Part shown: one piece after another, positions 39,001-59,050 of the stretch
Layout: every line of letters begins with the position of its first letter
Position numbering within the stretch: the first letter of the stretch is position 1
DNA from: Membranipora membranacea
Lineage: Eukaryota; Bryozoa; Gymnolaemata; Cheilostomatida; Membraniporidae
Reading direction: 5' to 3'
DNA length: 64,000 nucleotides
NCBI GenBank assembly: GCA_914767715.1
Contig: OU612065.1
Span: 29,576,001-29,640,000 of the forward strand
Notes under the pieces: model-generated
What the model was told of the DNA's origin: nothing
The model's input: the letters and a program-made list of their open reading frames with translations, nothing else
The model's database searches: none
Position numbers and translations under genes: made by a program

Positions 39001-42000
39001 TCACTGTCTACTTTGTTCTAACGAGTACTGAAAAAAATAATTCGGTTACCCTTTTTTCATACTTAGCTGTGTTGTTTGGCAAAGTAGAATCAATGCATTA
39101 GCCATGGGCCTTGGGGACGACAGACACGCATAGTCTCGATTCAGACTATCTACACAGTATTTGTGTAAATGAGGTCCTTGTGGTGTGCCCCATAAGATAA
39201 GTTCCATTGAATTATGTATAGAGAATCGTCTCTATGACCTGTACATATGGTATTCAGATCTCTCAGTAGTCACGTTACTCACCCGAAATCAACGAGGGCT
39301 CCCGAGTCCCCTCCATAGTCATCTGTATCTGCGAACGGATTCGATTGCTGAAAATAGTTATACACACAAATCAATGATGGCTGATCAGGTGTTTCAGATG
39401 ATTTTCTTCATAATGTGAAATGAATGTCACATCATAATTTCAACAGAATACTGTTTCAAAGATACTAAATGACAGTGGTAAGAAACTACATGGCAACAAC
39501 CCACAAGTTTATTCTTAAAAATTCTCATTTTTAATATCCTGTGACAACTTATGGTCGAACTGTGTGCAAGGCTTAAAAAAAAATTGGCAGGTGAAAAAGG
39601 AAGCAGAGCTATGGGAAATCTAGAATAAGAGGATGTCTGCGTTTAACTATGTTTGGAGAGCCAGAAAGGCATACAACAATATGTCATAGTCCAACCTCAA
39701 GACAGGTGTCAAATAAGTCTAAGGAAAATACTTCAAATTATTATATACCTATATCAACGCAATAATACTTTTGTGTCATTTTTGACAACCACAGTTGCTG
39801 ATTTATAACAAGACAGAATTGGCTCAGCGTTCAAACTGTGTCGGACAGCTGGTAGTAGCATTTCGTTATCACATTCCCCACCCAGGTTGATAATGAAATG
39901 CTACTACCAGCTATACTGGAACAGTTTGAGCGCTTAAACTAAGACAGAATAAACTAAGAACCTTACCGTGACAGGCCATAGCACCATAATGATTCGAGTG
40001 AAAATCAGAAATATGAAAGTTATGGGAAGTTATAGAAAATATGGAAGTTTCATAGTTGGTGGTTCTCTAGCTAGATAATTATGGCACTTTGTTTTAATGG
40101 ATAAACAAGTACCACAATATCTAAAACAGCAACTCTAAGAACTCAGGCTTATATCGTGACTAATCATTTATAGTGGAAATGAAGACTTAATAATTGAAAT
40201 AATGGCAATAAATATAACAATACTTTTACCAAAATAGCTATAGGATCCATCCTTATATCTCCATGGGCCTTATGAGCCCGAGCTAGATTATCACTGCAGG
40301 CTCAGTTTCCGCACTCAGACCGAACTGATTGGCGGTTCCATAGTTCAAACAACCAATCAGCTCGGTCTATATAAGCCTGTCTTGACAAGCTTATTACGGC
40401 GGGACCAAGGAGTTGTCTCCAACTCCTTGGTGGGACAAAGCTTGTCAAGACAGGCTAGGTCTATATTGGCCCATGGAAACACAGTATGGACGCTCGACGC
40501 TTACATTAGCAGAGTTAGTACGAGCTCTTTTCACGCTAGCCTTCTCTTTATCAGCAGCCTCCCTCTGTACACGCTGTACTTTGTTAAGTATTGAGGTGAA
40601 TTCATCTGTTAATCTATTCTTCTGTAGCTCTCTCTGTTTCTGTAACATTGAAACTTAGACTTATCATATATGAGTTAATACTAGCTAGAGTTTAGTTCAG
40701 CTAATTTGGACCTGGCTAAATGTTAGCTGGCTAACTCTACCTGGAGAAGATCCCCGGATTCACCCAGACGGTCCCAAGTCCGTGTAAAAGAGGAGGGTTG
40801 TGTCTGGGTCAACTACCCATTCACATAAAAAAAACGCAGTTACAGAAACAGCATCGAATAATCTTACCCAAAATAGTTGCGGAGGACGCAAAAAAAAAAA
40901 AAAAAAAATGTTAGCTAGCGACAATTTGGTAAATTAAGTGACGGGTTTGAGGAAATGTTAGATAGCCATATATTTATTTCGCATGTGCGTAAGACTTAAG
41001 TTTTTCTTTGGGGATAACTAATAGGCCAAGAGGATATCCAATATGAGGGAAGCAAGATTGTGGAGTTATTTTAGGATCGAGACTCAAGTAAAAGCCATAC
41101 CAGACTGTCGGTGGAAAAAAGGTGAATGGAAGAATTCCATTCTCGCTGGTGGAAATGAGGCAACACCTTTCATAGAATATGATATAACTATCAGTAACAT
41201 ATCTGGTTGAAATCGCAGAATTAACACTGCATAGTCACAGAAGGTATTCTTACTCTATGATGAAGATATAAAATAAATACAATCCTCATGTATGAGCTCA
41301 AGTATGACAATGTAATTTTGTATTGCACCATAAAATTAATCATCAAAACGACATTTGATGAACAACTATTTCCTACATGCCAACTTCCATAAAATGCTGG
41401 TTCAGGTTGGCAAATAGTACACAAATAGCACACTCAGTCATCCGTGTTTCATATACTGGCTCTATCAAGGGTTATCAGGGAATTAAATCTACAAACTTGT
41501 CAACACTAACTAACCCGCATCGGACAAGATTATGTCTATTTCAAGATGATAACATAATATCACAGAATAAGGATATATATATTTACTCTGTGATAATATT
41601 CCATCCATATCGCTAGGCTATCAATTTAAATGTAGTGGGCCTAGATAACATATTACAAAGATAATCTTACCTAATGCCTAGATCCTATGATGGAAACTGG
41701 GTTAGTAGAATTTTATTAACTTTGGGAAGCTTTTACAAAAGATTAGATGACAGATTTATAAAGAACATCTCAAAAATTATGACATTATGGCAGACGGGTA
41801 TTGGAGGATAACGGTACAAACCTTGACATTTTGGGGAGCGTTTCTGAGACTGTCTGAAAGATTTCTAAGTAGTGTATTGGTGGTTTTGGCGAGTTCGTTA
41901 CTACTGTGCTGGTAGTCTTGTATCTGAGCTGTGAGGTTATGGCTGTCGTGTGATGTACCTATCTGGTCAACCAATCTCTGACATTTGTTCGCTGGGAAAA

Positions 42001-45000
42001 AATATTTACTGTGTCAGTGTTTGTAAACAAAATGATAGAGGGGTTGCATTCATCCAAGAATAATATCCAATCTACCAATCGCAGACGATTGACTGATTTG
42101 TATTCTTTCACTAACTGAAAAAGGTTGCTGGTACACGTATTCTGCTAAAAAATAATGAAGTTGCCTTGCATGCAAAAATAGGGCTAACAAATAGTATTAT
42201 TAATATAAATGCACATATTTCTCATATGACGAAAGATGACGATGACGAAAGATCATCCTTATTCTCATACCTTATGAGGACTATAATTTACTGTGGCGGT
42301 ACTTACTATTTGAGGCAATCTTCTGTATATTACTGGATATACTTGATGCCAGTCTGTCAAAGTCTCCACCACTTCCACCTCCGCTGGAGTATCCTACTAA
42401 CATACACAGAGGTCAAGGTCGAGGTCATGCATCCAGGAAAAAAACCATGTTGTTAAGTCATCTTGCTATAATCCCACCGAAAACGAAGTTTGAGGTGGAA
42501 TTATGGCAATGCCCATGAAGCAGTTCTAATAGGGGACTTCTGACAACTTATGTGGCAGCTGAGCCCTATTTTTGCACACAATACACACCTACAGTTTTGC
42601 CTATCCATCCTCAATTATTGTCAAGATAACTAGATTCATACCTGATCTTCTCTTTGGGAGTAGTATGAAAAACAGCAGGTGATGCTATGACATAGAAAAC
42701 TTGCAACAGCCAGCACAGGTTTTTTGGCTTTTTCTAGCCATTTTTATTCAATCCCATAGACATAGTTTTGTCTATGTCTATGAGATTGCATCAAAATGTT
42801 TTGTCTATGTGCAATCCTCAATCAATCATCAGTGCAACTTAATAAAGCCTAAGTGCCTGGGCAGTGGGCAAAATGTGTAAAATCTGCTTCAATAGAAATA
42901 TCGTTGGTTAAAATTTGCTCAAATAGAAATTTCTATGGTTCAAAGGCTAATATCTAAAAGAACAGTCATACCTGAGCAAATCATTTAAGCCTTAGTGCCT
43001 GGGCAAAGCGTTTAAAATCTGCTTTAATAGTATTATCAATGGTTCAAAGCCATCTGCTTTGATAGAAATTTCCAAGGTTCAAAGGCTAATCACTAAAGGG
43101 GGCAGAGATACCCATTGTTAAACTCTGTGCTCCTAGGAGATATCTTATAAAATAATTGTCATGTAATCTGCTTTACACTTTAGTTGTGAGTTTAAATAAC
43201 AGCAGCTATTGCTATCATTTCTTAATTATTTTCATTCATTCATGCAAACTTGTCACAGATTATACTATTATTCAGTTCTCTTATAGTAGCTGCCCATGTA
43301 CGACCTGTCATAAGTTCAGATAGCTGCAATTGCAATCTCCTTATTATGTCAATTTTTTATCTAGACCAAATTGCCTGTATAATTTGTTGTGTCGTTGTAT
43401 TTGTGACGTGTAACACCAATCATAGATATTCCTATTCGTTAAAAGCTTGCCACAGTTCTTTTTTACCAGGCACAGCATATATCGTGACATGAGATGAATT
43501 ATGTCTCAGTAACAATTACCTAATGGGCTGCAAAAAAAAGCTGTGAGTTTAATTCTCAGACATAGTTGCGTTTGTGAGATATTGTCGGATTTTAGAATTT
43601 TACACCGCTAATTCCTATTGGGTGGAAGTAAAAGTCCTGCATACCTCTAGATCAGCTGTCGGCAACCTGCGGCCTATTTTCCAGTGCGGCCTAATGAACA
43701 ATATTTTGCGGGCTGATTGTGGCCTTATGCCTGAAAAGATATATATTACACATTAATTTCGATTCCCATCTCGCATTTTGTAATCTTGATATTCAAGTAT
43801 GTAGGCACAATATATTTTAAAATAGTGGCCATTCAGCATTAAGCAAGTAGCTTCCAAAGCCGTTTCTAGACATAATCATCTTAACTGTATTGGTGTTAAC
43901 TCCTTTTTCAAGTGCCCTATTTTCAAAATAACCCAGAACGGTGACCTTAGGAAATTCGAATAAAAATTTTCGTTAATATCATAGTAATTAATTTTTTTAG
44001 CAAATCTGTCACCTTGAACAAGAAATGCAGAGAAGTATTAACAAGTTTTCATGTTACAAATGCTCCTGCTTTATCGCTGAAATGTTCCAGATTGCATCTA
44101 ATTTTACAGGCATTCGCCAAAAACTTCCCCATTGCGGAGGGATGCCAGCACCCCTCCCACACCCACCCTGCCCTTTTCCATACACATGCAAAACTTCACA
44201 AGATTTTTTAAATTAGTATTTCTGTTGAGCTGAAGTTCCTTGCAACATACCACAGCTTTTACAAATAAATCTGTTTTAGTTTGTACATAGTTGTTACTCC
44301 GGTTCCGATTCTATACCTGAAAGATATGTTGCGCCTAATTGTGTTGAGCCTGTGTAAAATGTGGAATTTTTTTAGAAAAAGGTTGCCCACCCATGCTCTA
44401 GATCAGCTGTGGGCAACCTGCGGCATTTTTGCCGGTGCGACCTAATGAGTAATCTTTCGCGGCCTTATTGCAGCCTTTTGTCTAAAAAAAATATTACTTA
44501 TTCATTTGTTTTCCTGGTGTGGATGTCAAAGCATGCATAGCAGGTTTTCTCATAACGCCACTTTTAAAAAAAAGAAGAAAAATGTGGGTGACGAGACTAA
44601 TGCATACCCCTCTGTAAGCACAATCCTTAGTTTGAGTTTCATAATATTTGCCTTTCTGTATCATGCATGTAGTTAGGATACATACATGTTATCATATCAA
44701 GGGAATTCCCAAGCCATACTTTACAAAACATCATAACAGTACTAGGAGCAGGAGGTAGCTCAGTTGGTTAGAGCGCCGTCCCTTCAGCATGCAAATGTTG
44801 AAGGTCGTGGGTTCGAATCCCACTGAAGTCTACTGACTGCTGGGGTTTGGTTGGACCCCCAGGTGTGCTCCGACCTGCCTGCAAACTGAGAGCAAATGGG
44901 CACAGATATTGCAGCCTAGCCCCTAAGGCAACTAGTATTTCGCCGTCCATGCTTCGGGATGTGGCGTGTGATATGTCATCTGATTTTAATCAACCTTTTT

Positions 45001-47180
45001 AATCAACCTAGTGTAGACTACATTTACAAGAGCTTCAATTTGCAAAAAAATAAACCCAAAACAGTGACAACAAAAATATCCTTTCGTAACTTTTGGCTGT
45101 AGATGTCATCTTACAAGTGCTCAAGAATGTTAGACAGGCATAAATGAAAAATTTCCCCTTGCCCTTTGCTCAACCACTTGTAACTAAGATTAATTGAAAA
45201 TTTAACTTAATGTCATGAAACTTCAGAAGCTTAGATAAATATTTAATTATTTAGTTTTAGCTTATGCAGTCAGCTTTGTAACAAAAAGTTGTCATGTTAC
45301 AAGTGCTCCGGAATTTTATCTGAAATGTTCCTTCATTCGACAAGCCTAATTGAAATTTTCCCCTTGTCCTTTGCTCAAACACATGAAAGATTATAATGGT
45401 AGCTTAATGTCACAAAACTTCAGAAGATTAGATAAATATTAGTATTTTGTTTGAGCTCATGCGAGTCAATTTTTTTTCGCAACATACTACAGTTTTCATT
45501 GACACATATTCTGATTTAGTTTGTACAAAATATACAGAACCAAAATATACCTCACATTCCAAATTTATGAATGAAATATGTCTTGAGGCCTTTTGAGCTC
45601 AGCCTGCCTAAAATGTGGCCTTTTTCAAAAAAAGGTTGCCCACCTATGCTCTAGATCAGCTGTGGGCAACCTGGGGCTTTTTGCCAGTGCGGCCTAATGG
45701 CTAATGTTTTGCGGCCTAATTGTGGCCTTATGCCTGTAAAACTTTTTATACATTACTTTTGGTTCCCCTTTTTTTATGTGGAGAACCAAGTATGCATAGT
45801 GCTCTGCAAGCTCAAAATATTTCTAAATAGTGGCCATTCTGTATTATGCTTGTAGCTTAGCTTCCCAGCCACTCTTTCTACTTAATCAAGTTGTTGTCCT
45901 TTCGAAATAACACAAAACAGTGACCTTTGGATGTTAAAATTACAAGTTTCTCAAACATAATAGTAATCTCTTTTTTTGCAAAACAGTCTCTGTGGACAAA
46001 AATTTCCTTTGTGACAAGTGCTCCTGCATTATGGCTGAAATGTTCCATATTGAATTCTTCATTTCACAATCATTTGCGAAAATTTCCCTACTTTGAGAGA
46101 GGGTAGGAGCTGTGAGGTGAAAACTTTGGCAGGAGACGAAAAATATTTTAAAAAAAATATTTTCGCTCCGCGAAAATACTTCCTTGTCCATCAAAACAGT
46201 CCTGTATGAACTTTATTTACACATTAACCCCTGGGAGGGCGCAACAGCACCCCTCCCGCACCTACCCTCCTCTTTGTCTTACACATGAAACATGGGGATA
46301 CAGACATGTACACAATCAAATCATGAGGTAAAATGACATCACGAAACTCAAGAAGATTAGATAAACCAATATTTCTGCTGAGTTGATGGTTTTTGCAACA
46401 TACTGCAGTTTTTAAACATAAATCTGTTTTAGTTTTTACACAAGTGGAAAGTCCAAAATTGCTACTCCAGTTCCAATTTTATCCCTGAAAAATATGTTGC
46501 GGCCTTTTGAGTTGATCTGGCATAAAATGTGGCCTTTTTCAAGAAAAGGTTGCCCACCCATGCTCTAGATCAATGTTGATCCATTTGCCTAAATTCGGAG
46601 TTGTTTTTCCTCCAATGGACAGGGGAGCAACTTTGAATACAGACAAATGAATCGTATATATGTTCACTCTGACCAGTGAACCATGAGTGAACTAAGCTAT
46701 GATCTGTCCAACTGAGCCGAATAGTTTTGCTCCTTTTCGGTGGTCTCTGATCTTATCAGTTCTAGTATATTCTAGTATATTATGGTTTACACAAGTTTAA
46801 TCATCATTTCTCTTGTTTCAAAAAACCAAAAACTGTTTGCATGAAGAAATTGTGACAAAACTGAAGCATACACTAAAACTGTGAAATCTTTTTCATCGTC
46901 TTAATTTCATCAGCACAATAGTTTAAGGACTCAACAGTTCCCAATGTGGAGTTTGTGTCAACAAACCCCCAAGAACTTTTTGACTGTTGACAGCGAAGGG
47001 ACACTTCTAATCATAAGGCCAAGGGGTATTTGACAGAATGATATTGCTCAACTGGATCCAACAACACTCTCTTTAAACAGTCAGTACCAGTTAAGTGGGC
47101 GTTTGGACTTATTTCGAAAATCACATCTTACCAGAACCGGATCCAAATCCATTAAATTCTCCTCTCCCGTATGAGGACAT
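33011..47180 (-). CDS. Syntaxin-7/12-like Qa-SNARE, paralogue 2
   Basis: Nine exons on the minus strand: 47132-47180, 42307-42396, 41822-41991, 40505-40639, 39283-39347, 38148-38241, 37373-37445, 33666-33748 and 33011-33127. Phases agree throughout and give 291 residues. It starts MSSYGRGEFNGFGSGS, a Gly-rich leader, followed by GGDFDRLASSISSNIQKIAS and the Habc region. The linker holds QSNPFADTDDYGGD. The SNARE motif has the zero-layer Gln in LVYEQGDMIDSIES. The membrane anchor is FVILFVAAIVLVLVIVLPIV with tail KAKPKSN. Every intron matches the other syntaxin paralogue in position and phase, and three exons (170, 73 and 83 nt) are equal in length. Introns are enlarged by transposons: both copies of a large repeat lie inside it. 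It probably acts in endosomal fusion like its paralogue; whether the two differ in use is unknown. Confidence 0.88.
33601..33624. repeat. (TA)n microsatellite
   Basis: A run of alternating ta immediately downstream of an exon of the second syntaxin gene (exon 33666-33748), within about 45 bases of its donor. Confidence 0.8.
34798..35208 (+). mobile_element. tRNA-like SINE insertion present in only one repeat copy
   Basis: Contains tagctcaatgtgtagagcg (A-box-like) and gggttcgagttt (B-box-like), about 50 bases apart, as in a Pol III tRNA-derived head. The corresponding place in the second copy of the large repeat (about 43098) lacks the whole stretch, which shows it is an insertion. The boundaries are approximate. 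Confidence 0.6.
35753..36302. mobile_element. hAT-like element with ggcaacc ends, copy 1
   Basis: Starts cagctgtcggcaacctgg and ends ggttgcccacccatg. It is flanked by ctctagat on both sides (35745-35752 and 36303-36310), an exact 8-bp duplication. No coding capacity. It is immediately followed by a different hAT-like element that uses the same 8 bases. Confidence 0.75.
36311..36802. mobile_element. hAT-like non-autonomous element, copy 2
   Basis: A 492-bp relative of the element at 25960-26466 in the opposite orientation. It starts catgggtgcccaacc (one base changed) and ends ggttgggcacccctg. The 8-bp flank ctctagat is present on both sides, and the left one is shared with the neighbouring element. 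Confidence 0.85.
36811..36905. mobile_element. Foldback MITE (caagtttgatcc family), copy 2
   Basis: Contains atcaatattgatctattt, aattcggagttg, then gagcaactccaaat and acaaatgaatc, matching the copies at 14950, 46571 and 54886. Its left edge is the ctctagat site used by the stacked hAT-like elements. Confidence 0.55.
37866..37932. mobile_element. Mutator-like foldback MITE, copy 2 (degraded)
   Basis: Starts tagcctgtcttaacaagttt with cggtggg and ends cgaagaaagcta around a long G-run. It is flanked by atatcaggc on both sides (37857-37865 and 37933-37941), an exact 9-bp duplication. The right arm is mostly lost. Confidence 0.72.
38063..38096. mobile_element. Palindromic miniature element, family copy 3 (one arm decayed)
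   Basis: The right arm atatccttactctgtg is intact; the left arm reads atctaagttaggatat. It lies about 50 bases from an exon of the second syntaxin gene. Confidence 0.55.
39820..39940. mobile_element. Foldback MITE (ctggtagtag family) with 10-bp flanking duplication
   Basis: Arms run from agcgttcaaactgt through agctggtagtagca and back through tgctactaccagct to acagtttgagcgct. The element is flanked by aagacagaat at 39810-39819 and 39941-39950, an exact 10-bp repeat. A second, partly diverged copy is at 3104-3195. Confidence 0.75.
40373..40457. mobile_element. Mutator-like foldback MITE, copy 3
   Basis: Arms aagcctgtcttgacaagctt and aagcttgtcaagacaggcta are almost perfect inverted repeats. 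An inner palindrome, ccaaggagttg and caactccttgg, forms the centre. The flanks are ggtctatat at 40364-40372 and 40458-40466, an exact 9-bp duplication. It lies 48 bases from an exon of the second syntaxin gene. Confidence 0.88.
41559..41592. mobile_element. Palindromic miniature element, family copy 4
   Basis: Begins atcacagaataaggatatat and ends tttactctgtgat, with a few changes from the consensus arm. ataatat is found on both sides, consistent with a short target duplication. Confidence 0.6.
43653..44395. mobile_element. hAT-like element with ggcaacc ends, copy 2
   Basis: A 743-bp element, cagctgtcggcaacctgcgg to ggttgcccacccatg, with ctctagat on both sides (43645-43652 and 44396-44403). 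It is the counterpart of the element at 35753 and shares its internal sequence. Confidence 0.75.
44404..45648. mobile_element. hAT-like element with ggcaacc ends, copy 3, carrying a SINE
   Basis: A 1245-bp element, cagctgtgggcaacctgcgg to ggttgcccacctatg, bounded by ctctagat on both sides (44396-44403 and 45649-45656). Its extra length is explained partly by the tRNA-derived SINE at about 44752-44960. Confidence 0.75.
44752..44960 (+). mobile_element. tRNA-derived SINE
   Basis: The head has a good A box (tagctcagttggttagagcg) and B box (gggttcgaatccc), about 50 bases apart, so it could be read by Pol III. The body (gctggggtttggttgg, aggtgtgctccgacctgcc) matches the fragment at 14140-14290. 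It is not called a tRNA gene because no acceptor-stem pairing or clean anticodon loop is seen. Confidence 0.75.
45657..46562. mobile_element. hAT-like element with ggcaacc ends, copy 4
   Basis: A 906-bp element, cagctgtgggcaacctgggg to ggttgcccacccatg, with ctctagat at 45649-45656 and 46563-46570. It is the last of three consecutive elements, each separated from the next by just those 8 bases. Confidence 0.75.
46571..46665. mobile_element. Foldback MITE (caagtttgatcc family), copy 3
   Basis: Starts caatgttgatccatttgcct, with aattcggagttg and gagcaactttgaat further in. It directly abuts the last ctctagat of the stacked hAT-like elements, as in the other large-repeat copy. Confidence 0.55.
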
Positions 47181-47184
47181 GTTG

Positions 47185-48376
47185 GTTATTGCTGAGTATA
47201 ATCTATATGAAGTGACTTCTGATTGAGTTAGCTGTCAGTTATCTCCTCAACCAGATACTCTTTGATCTTTAAAATAAACATCAATTAAAATAATTGACAT
47301 AGCACAACGAATCATTGTTGTGATTTTACCACCATGGACATCTCGGAGGCAGGCTCATCTGGGAGAGAAGTGTGGGTTACTATCTGGCAACTATTGGACT
47401 AGGCTATGTTACCTGCTGGACTTTTCCACACTCTGTTGTTTACATACCTTAATTGGGATTCACGAGACAATACATAGGTCAAAGTTAGGTCCTGATGGTC
47501 CTCCACATGCAAGAAGTTTGTGTTTCCACCGACTGACTACCCTGCTGGGCATTAAGCAGAGTAGTCAAGTAGTAGCTAGTACCAGAAATTCCCTGGCTTG
47601 GCCTACACAACCATATAGGCCTGAGCTCAGTGAATTATAAAGACTGTGGTCGTGGAGTAGGCCTAGGTAGTAGATTTAGGCAGGGAGAATGGAATCAATT
47701 CTCCCTGATGTAGGTAGGTAGGTAGATATTGCTACATTCCTAGTATGACATAAAACTTTGGAGACCTACTCCAATCATCTAGCTCATATGCATGGTGGAG
47801 ACCCCCCCCCCCCCAATTGACTCCATGGTTGGTTGATCCACCCACCCCCTCACACTCACTTCTTCAGCGCATAAATCAATCGATCATCATCACAACTATC
47901 ACCTATGCTATACAGTCAGCAAAAAGAAATCATAATTCTACTTACAGTGTTTGAGGATAAATGATGATGTTTTCAATGTCAGTTTGTATGGGGATATGAG
48001 TAAATGATGACTCAGAAGGTGGTGAATTGCATTTTTATGAGTCCTTTATTTTGGGTAGTTAGTATTTTAGAAGAGTTTTCCAAGTTCAATGTTGTTTATG
48101 TTCCGGAAATACTTGGTCACGTGTTATGAAAATTGAGCTGTTTTACAATATGATAATTTATTACTGTGATAAATATGAAAAGAGCTCATAGGTTTTGACT
48201 TGTCTGCTCTTGAAGAGTTGAGACGTTGCATTAGAAAACCAATTGCTATGTAGCCTGTGCTTTTTTAATCTTGAAAAGCTAGAGATCTTTTAGATGGGCA
48301 TGATCCAGGTGCGTATGAATTATGAGCTAAATGCTATAGTACAAAATCAATGTTTACAATTTTCATGCTCAGTAAC
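47185..48376. other. Divergent intergenic region, syntaxin 2 and CNNM
   Basis: About 1.2 kb that must hold the promoters of both the second syntaxin gene (-) and the CNNM gene (+). Visible simple sequence: a gtag-type run near 47707 and a C-run near 47804. A 106-codon open frame at 47320-47640 shows no protein-like features. Confidence 0.45.
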
Positions 48377-57085
<8,709 letters not shown>

Positions 57086-59050
57086 CAAAGGTCCTCAGGC
57101 CACCCCCTCCCTATCCTCATAGGTGACGGGCTGGTACACTGACTATGATTGGGTGGATGATCAAGAACTTCTTATTTGCCAAAACATCATTATTCATAAC
57201 CTCAAAGCATATAGGCCTAAATAGTCTTACTTACTAAGCAAATAACTCACTGGTGAGCCTTTTGCCAAAGATGATTATTAGCCTAACTATATCAAAGAAT
57301 ATTCATTCACATACGTATAATGCTGAGCATCACTTTTCTGTTGTCAACGGTCATCATTTTCTGTGCCACGCTTTATTATTTTGAAAACAAGGTCAACTCT
57401 TGAGAACATCTGCCAACAGGTTGGCCAAGCACTTGATCGAGTAAATCGGCAGCTAACAGGAGTGCAAAACTCTACCAAACGTTTCTTGGTCAGATTCATC
57501 ATATTTTATTTTTATACTGTTCAAGGAACGTGTTAGCTATAATTTAAAGTATCATGTCTTTGGTTGTTTTGACAGGCACAACTGGAGAAGGCGATCGTCT
57601 GATCCAAACGCCTTGAAACAATTTCAGCAATAGAGGGGGAAAGTAAACCATACCAACAAAGATTTTTCAAGCCACTTGCTAACACACTGACAAGCTGGCT
57701 TTACTAACTTTTTTCCCTCCTTGAGTTTTCTTTGGGGACCCTTACTTACAATTCGCTTGGGTTTGGTGAGTAGATAGTCACTACCAACAATTTACAGGGC
57801 AGACCATTGGAGTATGATTTCAACTTCTATGCTGAAAGCGTTTCCTATTGGGTAATCACTAGCATTGGTTATGGTTTTTGTTTTGTGACCCTTTGCATAA
57901 GCATGCTCAAACCTAGGTGTCCCCCTGGATATACCCACCCGGGTCGTGTTGATTGAGAATTGAAGATCAGTGAAACAAGACCAGGCTTTGTTTGGTGATT
58001 GTTCAGTAAGTTTGTTTTCCTATCATATAGTAACCTGTGAATTTTTCAGCTCGCACATTACTACCCATTTAATTGGTTTTGCTCGCTGTAATTAAACACA
58101 TACTTATACCAGAGACTATAGATATCTGTAGATATAGATATCTATATCTATATCTATAGTCTCTGCTTATACTCTATACTCATAAATCATATCGTATGTG
58201 GCTGGTCAATGCATATGTTCATCAATTTAGGCAATAGGGCAGTTAAATGTGTATCCCACAATGCACTTTCTTGGAATTCCAGTTAGTTCAAGTCAAAGGT
58301 AACATTTACCCAACCTCCCTACCAGATTTCCAAGAGAGGTTCTGCTCTGAGAAAACATTACCTTTTGCCAATTCAAGGAGTTTTGCATGTATATTTCATA
58401 GCCTTGTGATGTCGTGAGTGTGTTCTTGATCTATTTAGAGCCATATTTTCAATGCAAACTTGGATGTCCGTTATTGTTATAACTGCATTTTTTTCGTTGT
58501 TGCTCACAAAAACTTATTCTTACACCATTTTGGGATCAACATTATCTTAGCTGCTACTATTGCAAACCATAATATACTGCATTTCAATTATGAAGTTGAC
58601 CAAAATAATATATTTTTATCCGAGTGAAGAATAAGAAATCTGATAGTGAGAGACCTAAATTCTAGGAAGACATTCTGTGTATGGATAGGGAATTTAAATT
58701 CTTTACTTTAGGTCATACTGAAGATTTACAATCCAATCTTCCACTGTGTCATTAGTTTTTTTTTGAGATTCCATACCGGTATAAACATTGTTGTTTCATA
58801 GATTTCTGATTTTAAGTTCTACATATAGATATTACAATATTCAAATACATAGCACAAGCACTTCTCAATACGACAGATCTTTCTCTGGCATCAGATTACA
58901 ATACATTTATTACAAGCAGTATTGATAATACTAGAGGAAAAATGATGTAGCATGTATAATGAATGACCTAAAATTTGTTTCACTAGTAATCACATTTCCA
59001 TTTTTTCTATTTTCTTTGGTCTATCTGAGAAAATTCAGTTCGAGTTAGCA
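57086..59050. other. Convergent 3' region, CNNM and thioredoxin
   Basis: No gene recognised. Probably holds both 3' UTRs. AATAAA on the minus strand at 58906-58911, 140 bases after the thioredoxin stop, is a likely poly(A) signal for that gene. A 54-base hairpin lies at 58111-58164. Confidence 0.5.
58111..58164. repeat. AT-rich hairpin with agagactata arms
   Basis: agagactatagatat and the matching right end atctatagtctct enclose an inner set of atatagatatctatat repeats, so the whole 54 bases can fold back. The preceding word tatacc-agagactata also occurs near 33511 without the hairpin. Confidence 0.6.

Larger units (their letters stand above)
42471..46790. mobile_element. Large repeat, copy B (about 4.3 kb), with three stacked insertions
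   Basis: Matches copy A at 34159-37019 in order and orientation, from taatcccaccgaaaa to ttttcggtggtctctgatc and ctagtatatt. It lacks the SINE of copy A and instead has three consecutive hAT-like elements at the same internal point. It lies in the first coding intron of the second syntaxin gene. No protein-coding remnant was recognised. Confidence 0.75.

Noticed and set aside
44752-44830. Functional tRNA gene
   Set aside because: A and B boxes are good, but no acceptor stem or clear anticodon loop is formed and the tail matches a dispersed repeat, so it is a SINE.
48350-48376. ATG at 48350 as the CNNM start
   Set aside because: In frame but in weak context; the ATG at 48377 (aacATGG) directly precedes the leader and is preferred. 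Not excluded.
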